Positions 16,425-25,416 are shown, counted from the first letter of the stretch. The stretch: DNA of 64,000 nt from Flavobacterium microcysteis (GCF_006385255.1 NZ_VFJE01000056.1:930001-994000), one strand, 5' to 3'. Made by a program: numbers and translations. The notes: generated by a model from the sequence alone, not told the origin.

Positions 16425-17099
16425 TTATTTCTTAGCACTAATGCTAACCTTAAGTTCGATGTCGTCATTGATAAATTTGTCTCCCAGATTGTCAAATACA
16501 GATTTTGATCCGTAGTTTACATTCCAAAGTGTTCTGTTGATTGTAAACGGATCGCTGACAAGTGTTACTGTATCTCCGTTAACTGTTACAGTAGCAGGGA
16601 ATTTTACATTTTTTGTAATGCCTTTCATAGTCAAGTTACCTTCTACAGCTGTTTTTCCGTTTTCAGTCACGGCTTTTGTGATTTCAAAAGTAGACTGCGG
16701 ATATTTTTTTACGTTGAAGAAGTGATCGTAATCAGCTTCAGTACCGCCGGTTCCTTTTAGGTGACCTTCCAAATCTTCTTTCCCATCACCAGCTTTCAAG
16801 TCGGTCACAGTAATTGTATTCATATCAATGGTGAATTTACCGCTATCCAATACATTGTCTTTGATAGAAACTGTTCCATCAGTAAGATTGATTGTTCCGG
16901 TATGCTTTCCTGTTGGCTTAGAACCAGTCCAGTCAATTTTGGAGTTTGCGTTGTCTACCTTATAAGATGCTGCTTCACCAGATACTTCTTTTACAGCACC
17001 GGCTTCAGTAGTTTCAGCTTCTGCAGCCTTGTCATTTTTACATGAAACTGTCAGGGTTAATGCAGATAAAATTAATAGGGATGCGATACGATTCTTCAT
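16425..17099 (-). CDS. YceI family lipoprotein
   Basis: 224 residues. Lipoprotein signal MKNRIASLLILSALTLTVSC with Cys20, then a Glu/Ala-rich linker to about residue 45. From about 46 the YceI lipocalin-like barrel begins (YKVDNANSKIDWTGSKPTGKHTG), with the typical HFFNVKKYPQSTFEIT at about 126-141 and the closing NRTLWNVNYGSK. YceI proteins bind polyisoprenoids in an extended cavity; a physiological role is mostly unproven. A minus-strand -7 element (TATGTTTG, 17121-17128) lies 22 bases upstream. Confidence 0.93.
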   Translation of the reverse strand: MKNRIASLLILSALTLTVSCKNDKAAEAETTEAGAVKEVSGEAASYKVDNANSKIDWTGSKPTGKHTGTINLTDGTVSIKDNVLDSGKFTIDMNTITVTDLKAGDGKEDLEGHLKGTGGTEADYDHFFNVKKYPQSTFEITKAVTENGKTAVEGNLTMKGITKNVKFPATVTVNGDTVTLVSDPFTINRTLWNVNYGSKSVFDNLGDKFINDDIELKVSISAKK

Positions 17100-17120
17100 A
17101 AATTTATTTTTTTAGCATAG

Positions 17121-17128
17121 CAAACATA
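17121..17128 (-). promoter_or_regulatory. -7 element for YceI gene
   Basis: CAAACATA on plus gives TATGTTTG on minus, an exact TAnnTTTG. Confidence 0.5.
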
Positions 17129-17221
17129 TCAAATCCAAGCTAGAAATCTCTTAAAATTTTATTAAAATGAAAAAGCTTTTTGGGTTTGCAGTCCAAATTT
17201 CTATGAAAAAAAGCGTGACAA

Positions 17222-17254
17222 TTTGACATTTTAAAACAATTGGCAGTACTTTTG
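17222..17254 (+). promoter_or_regulatory. Bacteroidota promoter for grpE-dnaJ
   Basis: TTTG at 17222-17225 and TACTTTTG at 17247-17254 are 21 bases apart, matching both elements of the Bacteroidota sigma consensus. No CIRCE (HrcA) repeat is visible nearby. Confidence 0.75.
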
Positions 17255-17275
17255 CAATCCCTTGAAAAGCAGAAA

Positions 17276-17854
17276 ATGAAATTTAAGAATATATTTAAAA
17301 GCAAAAATACTATGAATGCTGAAAATCAAGACAAAGAGCAGGAAATCGATGACGCAACTTTAGAAGCCAACGCAAATGGAGAACAGTTAATTGTAGAAGA
17401 ATTGAGCGTAGAAGAGCAACTGACCCAAGATTTGGCAGCCGAAAAAGATAAGTTTATCCGTCTTTTTGCAGAATTTGAAAACTACAAAAGAAGAACTGCA
17501 AAAGAACGCATCGATTTATTCAAAACAGCTAATCAGGAAGTTCTTCTGGCACTATTGCCTGTTTTGGATGATTTTGACAGGGCTATGATTGAAATTTCAA
17601 AATCCGGAGACGAAAGTCTTTTAAAAGGTGTTGAATTAATTCATGAAAAGCTAAAAACAACTTTAGCTTCCAAAGGCCTTGAAGGAGTTGAAGTAAAAGC
17701 GGGAGATTCTTTTGATGCTGATTTTGCAGAAGCAATTACGCAAATTCCGGCACCTTCAAATGATCTGAAAGGAAAAATTGTAGATGTTGTAGAAAAAGGA
17801 TATAAATTGGGCGACAAAATTATCCGTTTCCCTAAAGTGGTAATCGGACAGTAA
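17276..17854 (+). CDS. grpE: nucleotide exchange factor GrpE
   Basis: 192 residues from the ATG at 17276. The promoter at 17222-17254 excludes the TTG at 17240; the ATG at 17312 (180 residues) is also possible. Residues 60-110 form the long coiled coil (EKDKFIRLFAEFENYKRRTAKER), and the C-terminal beta domain carries DSFDADFAEAITQIPAP and GYKLGDKIIRFPKVVIG, diagnostic of GrpE. It exchanges ADP for ATP on DnaK. The next gene, 55 bases on, is dnaJ, so the co-chaperones are co-expressed; dnaK is not in this window. Confidence 0.96.
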   Translation: MKFKNIFKSKNTMNAENQDKEQEIDDATLEANANGEQLIVEELSVEEQLTQDLAAEKDKFIRLFAEFENYKRRTAKERIDLFKTANQEVLLALLPVLDDFDRAMIEISKSGDESLLKGVELIHEKLKTTLASKGLEGVEVKAGDSFDADFAEAITQIPAPSNDLKGKIVDVVEKGYKLGDKIIRFPKVVIGQ

Positions 17855-17909
17855 TGACTCGTTATACCACAGCTAATCCCTATGGTATTTCAATGCTAAA
17901 AATGAAAAA

Positions 17910-19028
17910 ATGAAACAAGATTTTTACGAAATATTAGGAATTTCGAAATCTGCAGACGCTGCTGCAATCAAAAAGGCATACCGAAAAAAAGCAATCGAAT
18001 TCCATCCTGATAAAAATCCGGGGAATAAAGAAGCGGAAGAAAATTTCAAAAAAGCGGCAGAAGCCTATGAAGTTTTGAGCGACCCTCAAAAGAAAGCAAA
18101 ATACGATCAGTTTGGTCACCAGGCTTTTGATGGAGCAGGTGGTTTTGGTGGTGGAAGCATGAATATGGATGATATTTTCAGCCAATTCGGAGATATCTTC
18201 GGCAGTGCTTTTGGAGCTGGATTTGGTGGATTTGGCGGCGGAAATTCAGGGCCTCGCAGAGTGAAAGGAAGTAATCTGAGAATCAAAGTAAAAATGACTT
18301 TGGAAGAGATTGCCAATGGAGTTGAGAAAAAAGTAAAAGTCAAAAGAAAAGTACAGGCTAAAGGCGTACATTATAAGACTTGCCCAACATGTAATGGTCA
18401 AGGACAGGTAATGAGAGTTACCAATACGATTTTAGGAAGAATGCAGTCAGCAACAACCTGTCATACTTGCGGCGGTTCTGGGCAAGTGCTTGAAAGTAAG
18501 CCGAAAGATGCAGATGCTCAAGGAATGATTATGGTAGACGAAACCGTTTCTATCAAAATTCCAGCGGGCGTTGTAGACGGAATGCAACTAAAAGTTTCAA
18601 ACAAAGGAAACGACGCTCCGGGAAGCAACAGCATACCGGGAGATTTGATTGTAGCCATTGAAGAAGTGGAACACGAATTTTTAAAGCGTGAAGGCGAAAA
18701 CCTACATTTGGACTTATACATAAGTTTTCCGGAAGCTGTTTTGGGTGTCACAAGAGACATCGATGCGGTAAACGGAAAAGTAAGAATTAAGCTGGAAGAA
18801 GGCATTCAGTCAGGTAAAATCCTTAGATTGAAAGGCAAAGGAATTCCAAGCATCAACGGTTATGGAAATGGAGATTTACTAGTACATGTAAATGTCTGGA
18901 CGCCTAAAAACCTAAACAAAGAACAAAAACAATTTTTTGAAAAATCAGTTACAGAAGACAATTTCATCCCAAAACCAGAGAAGAGCGAAAAATCTTTTTT
19001 TGAAAAAGTTAAGGATATGTTTTCATAG
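17910..19028 (+). CDS. dnaJ: chaperone DnaJ with half zinc finger
   Basis: 372 residues. J domain 1-70 with His32-Pro33-Asp34, a Gly/Phe-rich linker at about 74-112, then the cysteine-rich region and C-terminal substrate domains. The zinc region has only two CxxCxGxG motifs (CPTCNGQG and CHTCGGSG, about 32 residues apart), whereas E. coli DnaJ has four. The spacing and surrounding residues correspond to motifs 2 and 3, that is zinc centre II, which I recall as the centre needed to hand substrate to DnaK. It functions with GrpE and DnaK in protein folding and stress. Two consecutive hairpins follow. Confidence 0.96.
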   Translation: MKQDFYEILGISKSADAAAIKKAYRKKAIEFHPDKNPGNKEAEENFKKAAEAYEVLSDPQKKAKYDQFGHQAFDGAGGFGGGSMNMDDIFSQFGDIFGSAFGAGFGGFGGGNSGPRRVKGSNLRIKVKMTLEEIANGVEKKVKVKRKVQAKGVHYKTCPTCNGQGQVMRVTNTILGRMQSATTCHTCGGSGQVLESKPKDADAQGMIMVDETVSIKIPAGVVDGMQLKVSNKGNDAPGSNSIPGDLIVAIEEVEHEFLKREGENLHLDLYISFPEAVLGVTRDIDAVNGKVRIKLEEGIQSGKILRLKGKGIPSINGYGNGDLLVHVNVWTPKNLNKEQKQFFEKSVTEDNFIPKPEKSEKSFFEKVKDMFS

Positions 19029-19054
19029 TAATTCAAATTTTTTTATATTTGGAG

Positions 19055-19081
19055 ATTACTAGGCAACTAGTAATTTTCTTT
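19055..19081 (+). terminator. dnaJ terminator 1
   Basis: A perfect 8-bp stem ATTACTAG / CTAGTAAT with a 4-base loop, followed by a T-rich tract. Confidence 0.65.
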
Positions 19082-19096
19082 TTCATAGCAATTTTT

Positions 19097-19130
19097 CCCA
19101 TCCTTGTGCAAATAGGGGTGGGTTTTTTTT
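19097..19130 (+). terminator. dnaJ terminator 2
   Basis: A GC-rich imperfect stem (CCCATCC ... GGGGTGGG) followed by T8. Confidence 0.7.
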
Positions 19131-19221
19131 GAAATTCGCATAAATTTTGCCTTCAAATTCCTTATTTTTACACAGTCGGGGCATAGGTGCCTCATTGAAG
19201 AAATAAATCCAAAAAAGCATA

Positions 19222-20145
19222 ATGAGCAACATACTTGAAGTTAAAAATGTAGTCAAGCAATATGGCGATTATACAGCCTTAAATAATGTTTCGCTACAGG
19301 TTCCTAAAGGAAGCATTTACGGACTTCTTGGTCCTAATGGCGCAGGGAAAACCTCGCTAATCCGAATTATCAATCAAATAACAATGCCAGACAGCGGTTC
19401 CGTTCTTTTGGATGGAGAGCAATTAAAACCGGAACACGTTCAGCACATCGGGTATATGCCGGAAGAAAGAGGCTTATACAAAACGATGAAAGTTGGTGAA
19501 CAGGCACTTTATTTGGCACAGTTAAAAGGGCTTTCAAAAACAGAAGCCAAAAAACAACTGGATTATTGGTTTGACAGACTTGAAATTCAAGGCTGGTGGA
19601 ATAAAAAAATTCAGGAACTTTCAAAAGGGATGGCGCAAAAGATTCAATTTGTTGTAACCGTGTTGCACAAACCGAAACTTTTGATTTTTGACGAACCTTT
19701 CAGCGGATTCGATCCGGTGAATGCCAATCTGATAAAAGATGAAATCCTGGAACTGAAAAAGCAAGGCGCTACAATTATTTTTTCTACCCACAGAATGGAA
19801 AGCGTGGAAGAACTTTGTGATGATATTGCTTTGATTCACAAATCCAATAAGCTCATTGAAGGAAAATTGAACGATGTCAAGAAAGAATACAGAACGAATA
19901 GCTTTGAGGTAGGAATCATGACCTCAAATGTAGAAGGATTGATGTATCAACTGACTCAGAAATTTACAGTAGGGCAAACCAACTTCAAGACACTTAACGA
20001 CGATTTGAAACTGGAAGTACAGATTGGAAACTCTTCTCCAAATGAATTGTTGAATATTCTGACCCAAATGGGACAGGTAACACATTTCGTGGAAAAGATT
20101 CCAAGCGTTAATGATATTTTTATTAAGACAGTAAGCGGTAAATAA
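19222..20145 (+). CDS. ABC transporter ATP-binding protein, NatA type
   Basis: 307 residues. Walker A GLLGPNGAGKTSLIR at about 34-48, signature LSKGMAQKIQ, Walker B LLIFDEPFSGFDPVN and switch His in STHRMES. Residues 220-307 form the DUF4162-like C-terminal extension usual in NatA/CcmA-type subunits. The permease follows 62 bases later on the same strand. NatAB-type systems export Na+ or other compounds; here the substrate cannot be told from sequence. Confidence 0.93.
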   Translation: MSNILEVKNVVKQYGDYTALNNVSLQVPKGSIYGLLGPNGAGKTSLIRIINQITMPDSGSVLLDGEQLKPEHVQHIGYMPEERGLYKTMKVGEQALYLAQLKGLSKTEAKKQLDYWFDRLEIQGWWNKKIQELSKGMAQKIQFVVTVLHKPKLLIFDEPFSGFDPVNANLIKDEILELKKQGATIIFSTHRMESVEELCDDIALIHKSNKLIEGKLNDVKKEYRTNSFEVGIMTSNVEGLMYQLTQKFTVGQTNFKTLNDDLKLEVQIGNSSPNELLNILTQMGQVTHFVEKIPSVNDIFIKTVSGK

Positions 20146-20207
20146 TTGCGGATTGAAAGCATGCAAACATGCCAGAAATCATTAAATCACAAATCGAAAA
20201 TCTAAAA

Positions 20208-21512
20208 ATGAGTATATTATCACTAATCATAAAAAGAGAATTCGTTGCAAAAGTCCGCAACAAATCATTTATCGTCATGACTTTCTTGAGCCCTTTGCTT
20301 ATGGTGGGTCTTGTAGCATTTGTAGCCTATCTCAGCACGATGAAATCAGACGTCAAGGAAATTGCAATCCATGACGAATCCAATCTCTTTGTCAAAGAAT
20401 TCAAGAATTCTGACGAATATCATTATCTCGACCGTTCGAAAGTCGATTTAAAAGTGTTGAAAGATAGCATCGTTGCAGAAAAGTACGAAGCCGTGTTATA
20501 CATTCCTAAAATGGAAGACAATAAAGAACTGGCTAAAAAAATACAATATATTTCAAACGATAGTCCGAGTCTTTCGTATATAGATGATCTGGAAAGCATT
20601 ATTGCTCAAAAGCTTACAAAATCAAATTTTGAAAAAGCCAATCTGGATACACTAGCTATCAAAAATGCCGAAGCACAAGTAGATATCAGTCTGGCAAAAG
20701 CATCGGGTGAAGAAACGGTAAAAGGATTAAACGAAATCAAGATTTTTATAGGAGCTGCTTTTGGTTACCTGATCATGATGTTTATCATCATTTACGGGAA
20801 TATGGTAATGCGAAGCGTCATTGAAGAAAAAACCAACCGTATTATTGAAATTATTATTTCATCGGTAAAACCGTTTCAGTTAATGATGGGTAAAATCATC
20901 GGGACTTCTTTAGCAGGCGTATTGCAGTTTGTTATCTGGGCACTACTTGGTGGAATCCTATTGTTCGTTGCTTCCGCATTTTTAGGAATCAACATCGGAG
21001 CCTCATCATCAATGTCACCGGAAATGATGGCATCAGCTAATGAAGGGATGGCTGCTAATATGCAGTTATATGCCAATGAATTTAGAAACCTTCCAATTGC
21101 AACATTGCTGGTTTCCTTTATCATTTATTTTGTTGGAGGTTACTTTTTATACAGTTCTATTTATGCGGCAATTGGTGCAGCGGTTGATAATGAAACCGAT
21201 TCGCAGCAGTTTCTTTTGCCAATTATACTTCCATTAATGCTTGGCGTTTATGTGGGTTTCTTTAGTGTGCTAAACGACCCACACGGAACAGTCGCAACTG
21301 TGTTTTCATTTATTCCGCTTACCTCGCCAATCGTAATGCTAATGCGAATTCCTTTTGGTGTGCCGTGGTGGCAAATAGTTGTCTCTTTGGTATTGCTTTT
21401 TGGAACTTTCTTTTTAGTAGTATGGTTTGCCTCAAAAATTTACAGAATCGGTATCTTGATGTATGGCAAAAAACCAACCTGGAAAGAATTGTACAAATGG
21501 CTTAAGTATTAA
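20208..21512 (+). CDS. ABC-2 type permease, NatB type
   Basis: 434 residues from the ATG at 20208; an in-frame ATG at 20169 adds 13 residues encoded partly by an AAATC-type repeat and is less likely. One N-terminal helix (about 15-40), an external domain of about 150 residues, then five or six helices from about 185, with EEKTNRIIEIIISSVKPFQLMMGK, the ABC-2 coupling-helix region typical of NatB. It forms the membrane part of the exporter encoded upstream. Confidence 0.92.
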   Translation: MSILSLIIKREFVAKVRNKSFIVMTFLSPLLMVGLVAFVAYLSTMKSDVKEIAIHDESNLFVKEFKNSDEYHYLDRSKVDLKVLKDSIVAEKYEAVLYIPKMEDNKELAKKIQYISNDSPSLSYIDDLESIIAQKLTKSNFEKANLDTLAIKNAEAQVDISLAKASGEETVKGLNEIKIFIGAAFGYLIMMFIIIYGNMVMRSVIEEKTNRIIEIIISSVKPFQLMMGKIIGTSLAGVLQFVIWALLGGILLFVASAFLGINIGASSSMSPEMMASANEGMAANMQLYANEFRNLPIATLLVSFIIYFVGGYFLYSSIYAAIGAAVDNETDSQQFLLPIILPLMLGVYVGFFSVLNDPHGTVATVFSFIPLTSPIVMLMRIPFGVPWWQIVVSLVLLFGTFFLVVWFASKIYRIGILMYGKKPTWKELYKWLKY

Positions 21513-21533
21513 ACGCAAAGTAAAAGATTAGAT

Positions 21534-22697
21534 ATGCCCAAAATATTGATTATAGAAGACGAAGCTGCCATCAGAAGAGTATTGACAAAGATTCTTTCTG
21601 AAGAAAATGATTCGTATGTTGTTGAAGAAGCCGAAGATGGCCAGCAAGGCCTTGAAAAGATTAAAAATGACGATTACGATTTAGTGCTTTGCGATATCAA
21701 GATGCCTAAAATGGATGGCGTTGAGGTACTTGAAGCTGTGAAAAAAATCAAGCCGGAAATTCCAATGGTTATGATTTCAGGACATGGCGATTTGGAAACG
21801 GCTATTAACACGATGCGTCTTGGAGCTTTCGATTATATTTCAAAACCGCCGGATTTAAACAGGCTTTTGAACACTGTTCGCAATGCGCTGGACAGAAAAA
21901 AGCTTGTGGTTGAAAATAAGATACTGAAGAAAAAAGTAAGCAAGAATTATGAAATGATAGGCGATAGTGAAGCCATCAATCATATCAAGCAGATTATAGA
22001 AAAAGTAGCCCAAACCGATGCAAGAGTTCTAATTACAGGACCTAACGGTACCGGAAAAGAATTAGTAGCGCACCAGCTTCACGAAAGAAGTGAGCGTTCT
22101 GCAGCGCCTTTGATAGAAGTGAACTGTGCTGCGATTCCATCAGAACTGATTGAAAGCGAATTATTCGGACATGTCAAAGGAGCGTTTACCTCTGCTGTAA
22201 AAGACAGAGCTGGAAAGTTTGAAGCGGCTGATAAAGGAACCATTTTTCTGGATGAAATTGGTGATATGAGTCTTTCTGCTCAAGCCAAAGTATTGCGTGC
22301 TTTGCAGGAAAACATGATTACAAGAGTAGGTGCTGATAAAGATATCAAAGTAGATGTTAGGGTTGTTGCGGCTACTAATAAGGATTTGAAAAAAGAAATC
22401 GAAGAAGGGCGATTCCGTGAGGATTTATACCACAGATTGGCTGTTATTCTGATTAAAGTCCCGGCATTAAACGACAGGCGTGATGACATACCTTTATTGA
22501 TACATCACTTTACCGAAAAAATAGCTAACGAGCAAGGAAATGTACCAAAACAGTTTTCTGATGAAGCGATTGCCCTTCTGAAAGAATACGATTGGACAGG
22601 GAACATACGAGAATTAAGAAACGTGGTTGAACGCTTAATCATCCTAGGAGGAAATGAAATTTCCGAAACTGATGTAAAGCTTTTTGCCAGCAAATAA
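21534..22697 (+). CDS. sigma-54-type response regulator lacking a DNA-binding domain
   Basis: 387 residues. Receiver domain 1-120 with phospho-acceptor Asp54 in LCDIKMPKMDG. AAA+ domain 140-370 with Walker A G169-K175 (GPNGTGKE), the sigma-54-contacting loop GAFTSA at 216-221, and Walker B LDEIG. The protein ends 25 residues after the AAA+ lid (NVVERLIILGG); the Fis-type helix-turn-helix present in NtrC is missing. It may therefore act from solution. It starts 21 bases after the ABC permease, so it may be expressed with that exporter. No histidine kinase is adjacent; the kinase at 27103 is one candidate partner. Confidence 0.93.
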   Translation: MPKILIIEDEAAIRRVLTKILSEENDSYVVEEAEDGQQGLEKIKNDDYDLVLCDIKMPKMDGVEVLEAVKKIKPEIPMVMISGHGDLETAINTMRLGAFDYISKPPDLNRLLNTVRNALDRKKLVVENKILKKKVSKNYEMIGDSEAINHIKQIIEKVAQTDARVLITGPNGTGKELVAHQLHERSERSAAPLIEVNCAAIPSELIESELFGHVKGAFTSAVKDRAGKFEAADKGTIFLDEIGDMSLSAQAKVLRALQENMITRVGADKDIKVDVRVVAATNKDLKKEIEEGRFREDLYHRLAVILIKVPALNDRRDDIPLLIHHFTEKIANEQGNVPKQFSDEAIALLKEYDWTGNIRELRNVVERLIILGGNEISETDVKLFASK

Positions 22698-22739
22698 TAG
22701 GCTTCCCTGAAAAATAGCTCAGGGAGTTATACGATTAAA

Positions 22740-23375
22740 ATGAAACTGAAAAAAATAAACGAAAACCTTCAACGGGCTTTGGTCGAAAACGGCCTTGTTG
22801 AAGCCAATGAAATGCAGCAGGAGACTTTTTCAACCATAAAAAGCGGTGCCGATTGCGTAATCATTGCCCCTGCAAAATCTGGGAAAACCACAACATTGGT
22901 GCTTAACGTGATCCAAAGGCTTGAAAAAGCTTTTGAAGAATCGCCTAGAGCTCTTATTGTTGTAGAGAGCAAAGAGAAAATGATAGAAATGAAGCAGCTT
23001 TTTGAAAAGTTGGGTAACTATACAGACCTTCGGGTGTATGGCGTTCATGATAAAGGTGATATTGATTTCGATAAGAACCATATTTCTCTAGGAATCGATG
23101 TTTTGATAGGAACTCCAAACCGATTGAGCGATATGTTTTCATCGGCAGGATTTGATGTAAACCGTTTGAAAATGTTTATCATTGAAAATACTGACGATTT
23201 GTTGCGATTGCGTTATGATACCAAACTGGCAAGAATTTCGGAATCGATGGGTAAGACACAAAGGATTTTCTTTTCTGAAAATATCACGGAAAGAGTAGAA
23301 TTCTTTGCAGACAGAATTATGGTTGAGCCTCTGTTTTTTGAGATGGATGACATAGAGGATGAAGAAACAGAATAA
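22740..23375 (+). CDS. degenerate DEAD-box protein, single RecA domain
   Basis: 211 residues, covering only the N-terminal RecA domain of a DEAD-box RNA helicase (normally about 400). A Q-motif-like NEMQQETF, Walker A APAKSGKTT with Lys49, the VLIGTPNRLSD motif Ib and an acidic tail are visible. Motif II is Glu149-Asn-Thr-Asp152 in place of DEAD, and motif III reads FSEN in place of SAT. Loss of the catalytic glutamate suggests ATP or RNA binding without helicase activity (inference). The frame is intact and the stop normal, so this looks like a conserved half-protein, not a decayed gene. Confidence 0.82.
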   Translation: MKLKKINENLQRALVENGLVEANEMQQETFSTIKSGADCVIIAPAKSGKTTTLVLNVIQRLEKAFEESPRALIVVESKEKMIEMKQLFEKLGNYTDLRVYGVHDKGDIDFDKNHISLGIDVLIGTPNRLSDMFSSAGFDVNRLKMFIIENTDDLLRLRYDTKLARISESMGKTQRIFFSENITERVEFFADRIMVEPLFFEMDDIEDEETE

Positions 23376-23395
23376 ATAACTAAAAAAAAAAAGAA

Positions 23396-23611
23396 ATGGG
23401 ACTAATGAAAGTATTCTCGGGTAGTGAGGTTATGGCAATAGCTTTAAAAACAAAATTAGAAGAAGCAGGGATTGAGACGCTTATGAGAAATAACAACCAG
23501 TCCGCAATTGTCTTAGGAACTGGCGGCAGTATTGCTGTTGAAATTTTTATCGATGAATCGAAATATGGAAAAGCCGATCCGATAATTACAGATTTCAAAA
23601 TGAATCTTTAA
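23396..23611 (+). CDS. DUF2007 domain protein
   Basis: 71 residues. The opening LMKVFSGSEVMAIALKTKLEEAGIETLMRN and the closing AVEIFIDES strand match DUF2007 ('putative signal transducing protein'), a small ferredoxin-like fold of unknown role. It follows the DEAD-box protein by 20 bases and precedes a GNAT by 11, probably in one transcript. Confidence 0.85.
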   Translation: MGLMKVFSGSEVMAIALKTKLEEAGIETLMRNNNQSAIVLGTGGSIAVEIFIDESKYGKADPIITDFKMNL

Positions 23612-23622
23612 AAAATGGGCCT

Positions 23623-24147
23623 ATGAGAACTTCTTTTGAAACCGAAAGACTGCTGTTGCGTGAGCTGCAGCCTTCTGATGATATAGGTATGTTTGAATTG
23701 GATTCCAATCCGGCTGTACATAAGTATCTAGGAAAGAATCCGGTTACTGATATTGAGCAAGTTCGTGAGGCTATTACAAATATCCGACAGCAATATCTTG
23801 AAAACGGGATAGGTCGCTGGGCGGTAATTTTAAAAGAAACCGGCGAATTTATCGGCTGGTCCGGATTAAAACGACATAAGAATGTGAACGGACATGATGT
23901 CTATTATGATTTGGGTTACCGTTTTATAGAAAAACACTGGGGAAAAGGATATGCCTATGAAACGGCAAAAGCTTTTGTTGATTTTGGCTTTAGTGAAATG
24001 AAGCTGAAAAAAATCAACGCCTATGCTGATTTTGACAATTATGCCTCCCGAAAAGTTCTTGAAAAGGCAGGAATGCATTTTGTGAATTTCTTTGATGATG
24101 AAGGCGTTCAACAAGCCTGGTATGAAATAAAAAACCCGAATAACTAA
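23623..24147 (+). CDS. GNAT family N-acetyltransferase (RimJ/RimL-like)
   Basis: 174 residues. Opening FETERLLLRELQPSDD, middle GLKRH and GYRFIEKHWGKGYAYETAKA (acetyl-CoA-binding motif A, about 107-126), and ASRKVLEKAGM near the end are typical of Acetyltransf_3. The substrate is not predictable; related proteins acetylate protein N-termini or amino compounds. Its stop codon sits in the loop of the terminator shared with the convergent transporter gene. Confidence 0.9.
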   Translation: MRTSFETERLLLRELQPSDDIGMFELDSNPAVHKYLGKNPVTDIEQVREAITNIRQQYLENGIGRWAVILKETGEFIGWSGLKRHKNVNGHDVYYDLGYRFIEKHWGKGYAYETAKAFVDFGFSEMKLKKINAYADFDNYASRKVLEKAGMHFVNFFDDEGVQQAWYEIKNPNN

Positions 24148-24158
24148 TTATTCGGGTT
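24133..24158. terminator. terminator containing both convergent stop codons
   Basis: A perfect 11-bp stem (AACCCGAATAA / TTATTCGGGTT) with loop CTAA. The plus-strand stop is in the loop (24145-24147) and the minus-strand stop is the first three bases of the right arm. Confidence 0.8.
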
Positions 24159-25260
24159 CTTCCATTTTTTCAATGATGGCTTTTTCGGTTTCCGTAACAG
24201 GAACTTTCGGAACGCTGTCATCTTCTCCCAAAACATAGCCCCATGGCTTAAGTCCGTCAATACGGTCAAAAATCACCTTAAATATGGCAATGATTGGAAT
24301 AGACAAAAACATTCCTTTGATTCCCCAGATTAATTCTCCCAAAACCAAACCAAGAAGCGCAGTAAGCGTATTTATCTTTACTTTAGAACCTACAATTTTA
24401 GGCATGACATAATTGCTGTCAATCAAATGAATCACAAACACGCTGAATATAACCAACAGTACTGATGTTGAATTCATCGTTGAGAAAGTCAGCAATACGG
24501 TAAGTATTAGCGAAGTCAATATGCCGATGTATGGGATAACATTAAAAATTCCTGTAATCAATCCCAATAAAAGAGCATATTTTATTCCTATGATTTCAAA
24601 AGCGGTGCATGCCAGTACCGATACAATTAGCATTTGGAGAAAAAGCCCAACTATATATTTCTTGACAATATATTGTATGTTGAAAACCACATCATACACA
24701 ACAGGAGAATGCTCTTCCCGGAATAACGAAACCAAAAAAGTAAGCAGTAGCCTGCGGTGAAGCAATATAAAAAAGGTATATAAAAAGATAAACACCAGAA
24801 AAAGCATTACTGACGAAACCGACAATAAAGTCTGTCCTAACAAAGAAGTGCCTTTACTTAAAGCTTCAGTTGTAGCAGAATTGATATAGCTGATCTGTTC
24901 GTGATTGTCAATGTTAAAAGTGTCTGAAATCCAATCCTGTAAAGTTGTTGAGGTAGCCAATAACTGTTCCTTGAAGGCTGGCAGGTCGTTGGTCAGGTCG
25001 CTCAATTGATTCAAAAGCACATAAGCTACAGACGTAATGGCAAGAAATAAAACCAACAATACGGTTGCCGATGATAAAGAACGTGGGAACTTCCAGCGTT
25101 TTTCTAAAAAATTAGCAAACGGAAGCAGCAATAATGAAAATAAAAAGGCAAAAATTAGCGGTGCCAGCAGCGTTTCTCCAATAATAGCAAGATAGAACAG
25201 GCAGATGATGGAAACGAGAACATGGGCAAGCCGTGTATAAAAGGGAGTAATTTTAGACAT
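24148..25260 (-). CDS. AI-2E family transporter
   Basis: 370 residues with about eight membrane helices: a pair at 10-50, one at about 60-80, a soluble segment at about 85-150, then a cluster from about 150 to 340 including GLITGIFNVIPYIG, a family hallmark, and a final ELIWGIKGMFLSIPIIAIFK. The family includes TqsA (AI-2 export) and Na+/H+ antiporters; this member's substrate is unknown. A short acidic cytoplasmic tail ends the protein. Confidence 0.9.
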   Translation of the reverse strand: MSKITPFYTRLAHVLVSIICLFYLAIIGETLLAPLIFAFLFSLLLLPFANFLEKRWKFPRSLSSATVLLVLFLAITSVAYVLLNQLSDLTNDLPAFKEQLLATSTTLQDWISDTFNIDNHEQISYINSATTEALSKGTSLLGQTLLSVSSVMLFLVFIFLYTFFILLHRRLLLTFLVSLFREEHSPVVYDVVFNIQYIVKKYIVGLFLQMLIVSVLACTAFEIIGIKYALLLGLITGIFNVIPYIGILTSLILTVLLTFSTMNSTSVLLVIFSVFVIHLIDSNYVMPKIVGSKVKINTLTALLGLVLGELIWGIKGMFLSIPIIAIFKVIFDRIDGLKPWGYVLGEDDSVPKVPVTETEKAIIEKMEEPE

Positions 25261-25331
25261 TAGTAAAATCTTTACTATAAATATAAGTCAATTAATTTTG
25301 AATTCTCTACAAGGATTAGCAGTTTTTTCAG

Positions 25332-25362
25332 ATTGCCTAATTCCTTAATTGCGTTATCTTTG
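25332..25362 (+). promoter_or_regulatory. Bacteroidota promoter for ABC-F gene
   Basis: ATTG at 25332-25335 and TATCTTTG at 25355-25362, 19 bases apart. It excludes the longer ORF start at 25333. Confidence 0.7.
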
Positions 25363-25416
25363 CACCTTCAAAAATCAGGGAAGCCGGATTTTACAATCAA
25401 TTTCATAGCAAATCAG

